From positions 1 through 64,000 of the forward strand of contig NZ_JAHUQD010000007.1 in the NCBI RefSeq assembly GCF_023838525.1: a DNA stretch of 64,000 nt. The letters are read 5' to 3'. A program made the translations under genes and the position numbers. Positions 63,258 to 64,000 of this stretch are shown one piece after another (position 1 is the first letter of the stretch; each line of letters opens with the position of its first letter). The stretch is from Caldicoprobacter algeriensis. Its GTDB lineage: Bacteria > Bacillota > Clostridia > Caldicoprobacterales > Caldicoprobacteraceae. The notes beneath the pieces were generated by a model that was not told the DNA's origin, searched no databases, and saw only the letters and a list, made by a program, of their open reading frames with translations.

Positions 63258-64000
63258 ATGGATTTGGTCGAAGAAATCAGCATTGAACAGCTGGATGAAA
63301 TAGTAAAAAAGACCATAGAAGCGCTGGAAAACGGAAAAAAGCAGATATTTGAGATTGCTGAGAGCGCCCGGCAGGAATGGAAGGACCTGGAGGTTAAGCT
63401 TGCCGAGCTGCAAAGTAAAGTAAAAGAAGCGATAGAAGAAGTAGAGAGGCTGTCGCTTTTAGAAAAAGAAAGCCGCTATAGACTTATGGTAGTCAGCAAA
63501 AACTTTAAGCTCTACGGCGAGGATGACATCAAGAAGGCCTACGATATCGCCAGGGAACTGCAGATTAAGTTGGCTCTTAAAAGGGAAAACGAACAGTACC
63601 TGATTGCTCAGAGGACCGAGCTTGAGATGCGTATTCGGCGAGCAAGGGAAATCGTAGAAAGAGCCGAATATTTGGTTACCCATGTGGCTGTGGCCATGAA
63701 CTATCTTGTCGATGCGCTGACCAATATAAGCAGTACAATACATGAGCTGCAGAAAAAAGAAATGATGGGCATAAGGATAATCACCGCCCAGGAACAGGAA
63801 CGCCAGAGGTTGGCTCGAGACATACACGACGGCCCTGCCCAATCGCTGTCAAATATCGTACTCAAGTGCGAGCTCTGCGAAAAACTGCTGGATAGGGACA
63901 TAGAGAAGGCCAGGAAGCAAATAGGCGAGCTAAAACAGCTTGTAAAATCCAGCCTTCAGGAAATACGGAGAATCATATTCGACCTACGTCCCATGTCCCT
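63258..64000 (+). CDS. degS: DegS-like sensor histidine kinase, 3' end beyond the window
   Basis: Open to the window edge, 247 codons seen. A long N-terminal coiled-coil DegS domain (about 1-170, with EISIEQLDEIVKKTIEALEN) is followed by the HisKA_3 phospho-acceptor site RLARDIHDGPAQSLSNIVLK and the start of the dimerisation helix ending IRRIIFDLRPMS. There is no membrane segment, as in Bacillus DegS, which phosphorylates DegU; degU probably follows outside the window. ATG 63258 is only 1 nt after GAGGGA, so in-frame TTG 63264 is an equally likely start. Confidence 0.9.
   Translation, partial: MDLVEEISIEQLDEIVKKTIEALENGKKQIFEIAESARQEWKDLEVKLAELQSKVKEAIEEVERLSLLEKESRYRLMVVSKNFKLYGEDDIKKAYDIARELQIKLALKRENEQYLIAQRTELEMRIRRAREIVERAEYLVTHVAVAMNYLVDALTNISSTIHELQKKEMMGIRIITAQEQERQRLARDIHDGPAQSLSNIVLKCELCEKLLDRDIEKARKQIGELKQLVKSSLQEIRRIIFDLRPMS

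Overview
The window looks like the chromosome of a spore-forming, probably thermophilic clostridium (Thermoanaerobacter/Caldicoprobacter/Mahella-like; the lineage is inferred). The evidence is a GerA-type germinant receptor operon, a CotA-like coat laccase behind a SigK-type promoter, the Firmicutes block rapZ-yvcK-whiA-crh, hprK, TRAP (mtrB), DegS, ferredoxin-linked 2-oxoacid metabolism, and many GTG/TTG starts with strong GGAGG-type ribosome binding sites.

Layout. 1-9.5 kb: a large GH106-like glycosidase, an FtsW/RodA-PBP pair, an ECF-type S component, uvrC and a PspC protein. 9.6-24.3 kb: a mostly co-directional housekeeping block: HAD phosphatase, hprK, a solute-binding protein, murB, a PHP phosphoesterase, rapZ, yvcK, whiA, crh (Gln15, Ser46), a CBS/DRTGG regulator, dnaE, mtrB, a small protein and pfkA. 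HprK, Crh, YvcK, RapZ and PfkA together form a carbon-flux and cell-wall control set. 24.4-29.4 kb: thioesterase, asparaginase, sugar isomerase, a five-LysM protein and rlmD. 29.4-30.8 kb: a decayed accessory island with an apparently orphan IscB-type omega RNA (HEARO) and gene fragments. 30.8-43.4 kb: cotA, creatininase family, a TrpXYZ-like ABC importer, DUF2935, a ComEC-type MBL protein with DUF3006, and a gerA-type operon. 43.5-48.3 kb: a stressosome operon (RsbR, RsbS, RsbT, a kinase/PP2C protein) wired to a diguanylate cyclase carrying an RsbU-N-like domain and to a CBS/HD protein; rsbT carries a G8 tract that breaks its frame. 48.3-56.9 kb: a ruined serpin, two ROK proteins, a SCIFF-type radical SAM maturase without a visible precursor gene, glycerate kinase, a Gfo/Idh dehydrogenase, a SIS isomerase and DUF1540. 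57-64 kb: iorA-iorB-paaK-ACT-alr-FTHF cyclo-ligase, and a degS cut by the window end.

The most unusual signals are: (1) two 137-bp copies, 96% identical and without indels, of an unassigned structured element closed by an 11-bp stem, at 32748 and 48392, each just upstream of an unrelated gene; (2) the HEARO-like RNA with no IscB gene after it; (3) the G8 frameshift in rsbT; (4) a possible TRAP-type leader on the Trp-type importer in a window that also encodes TRAP. No tRNA, rRNA, CRISPR array or intact transposase gene was seen.
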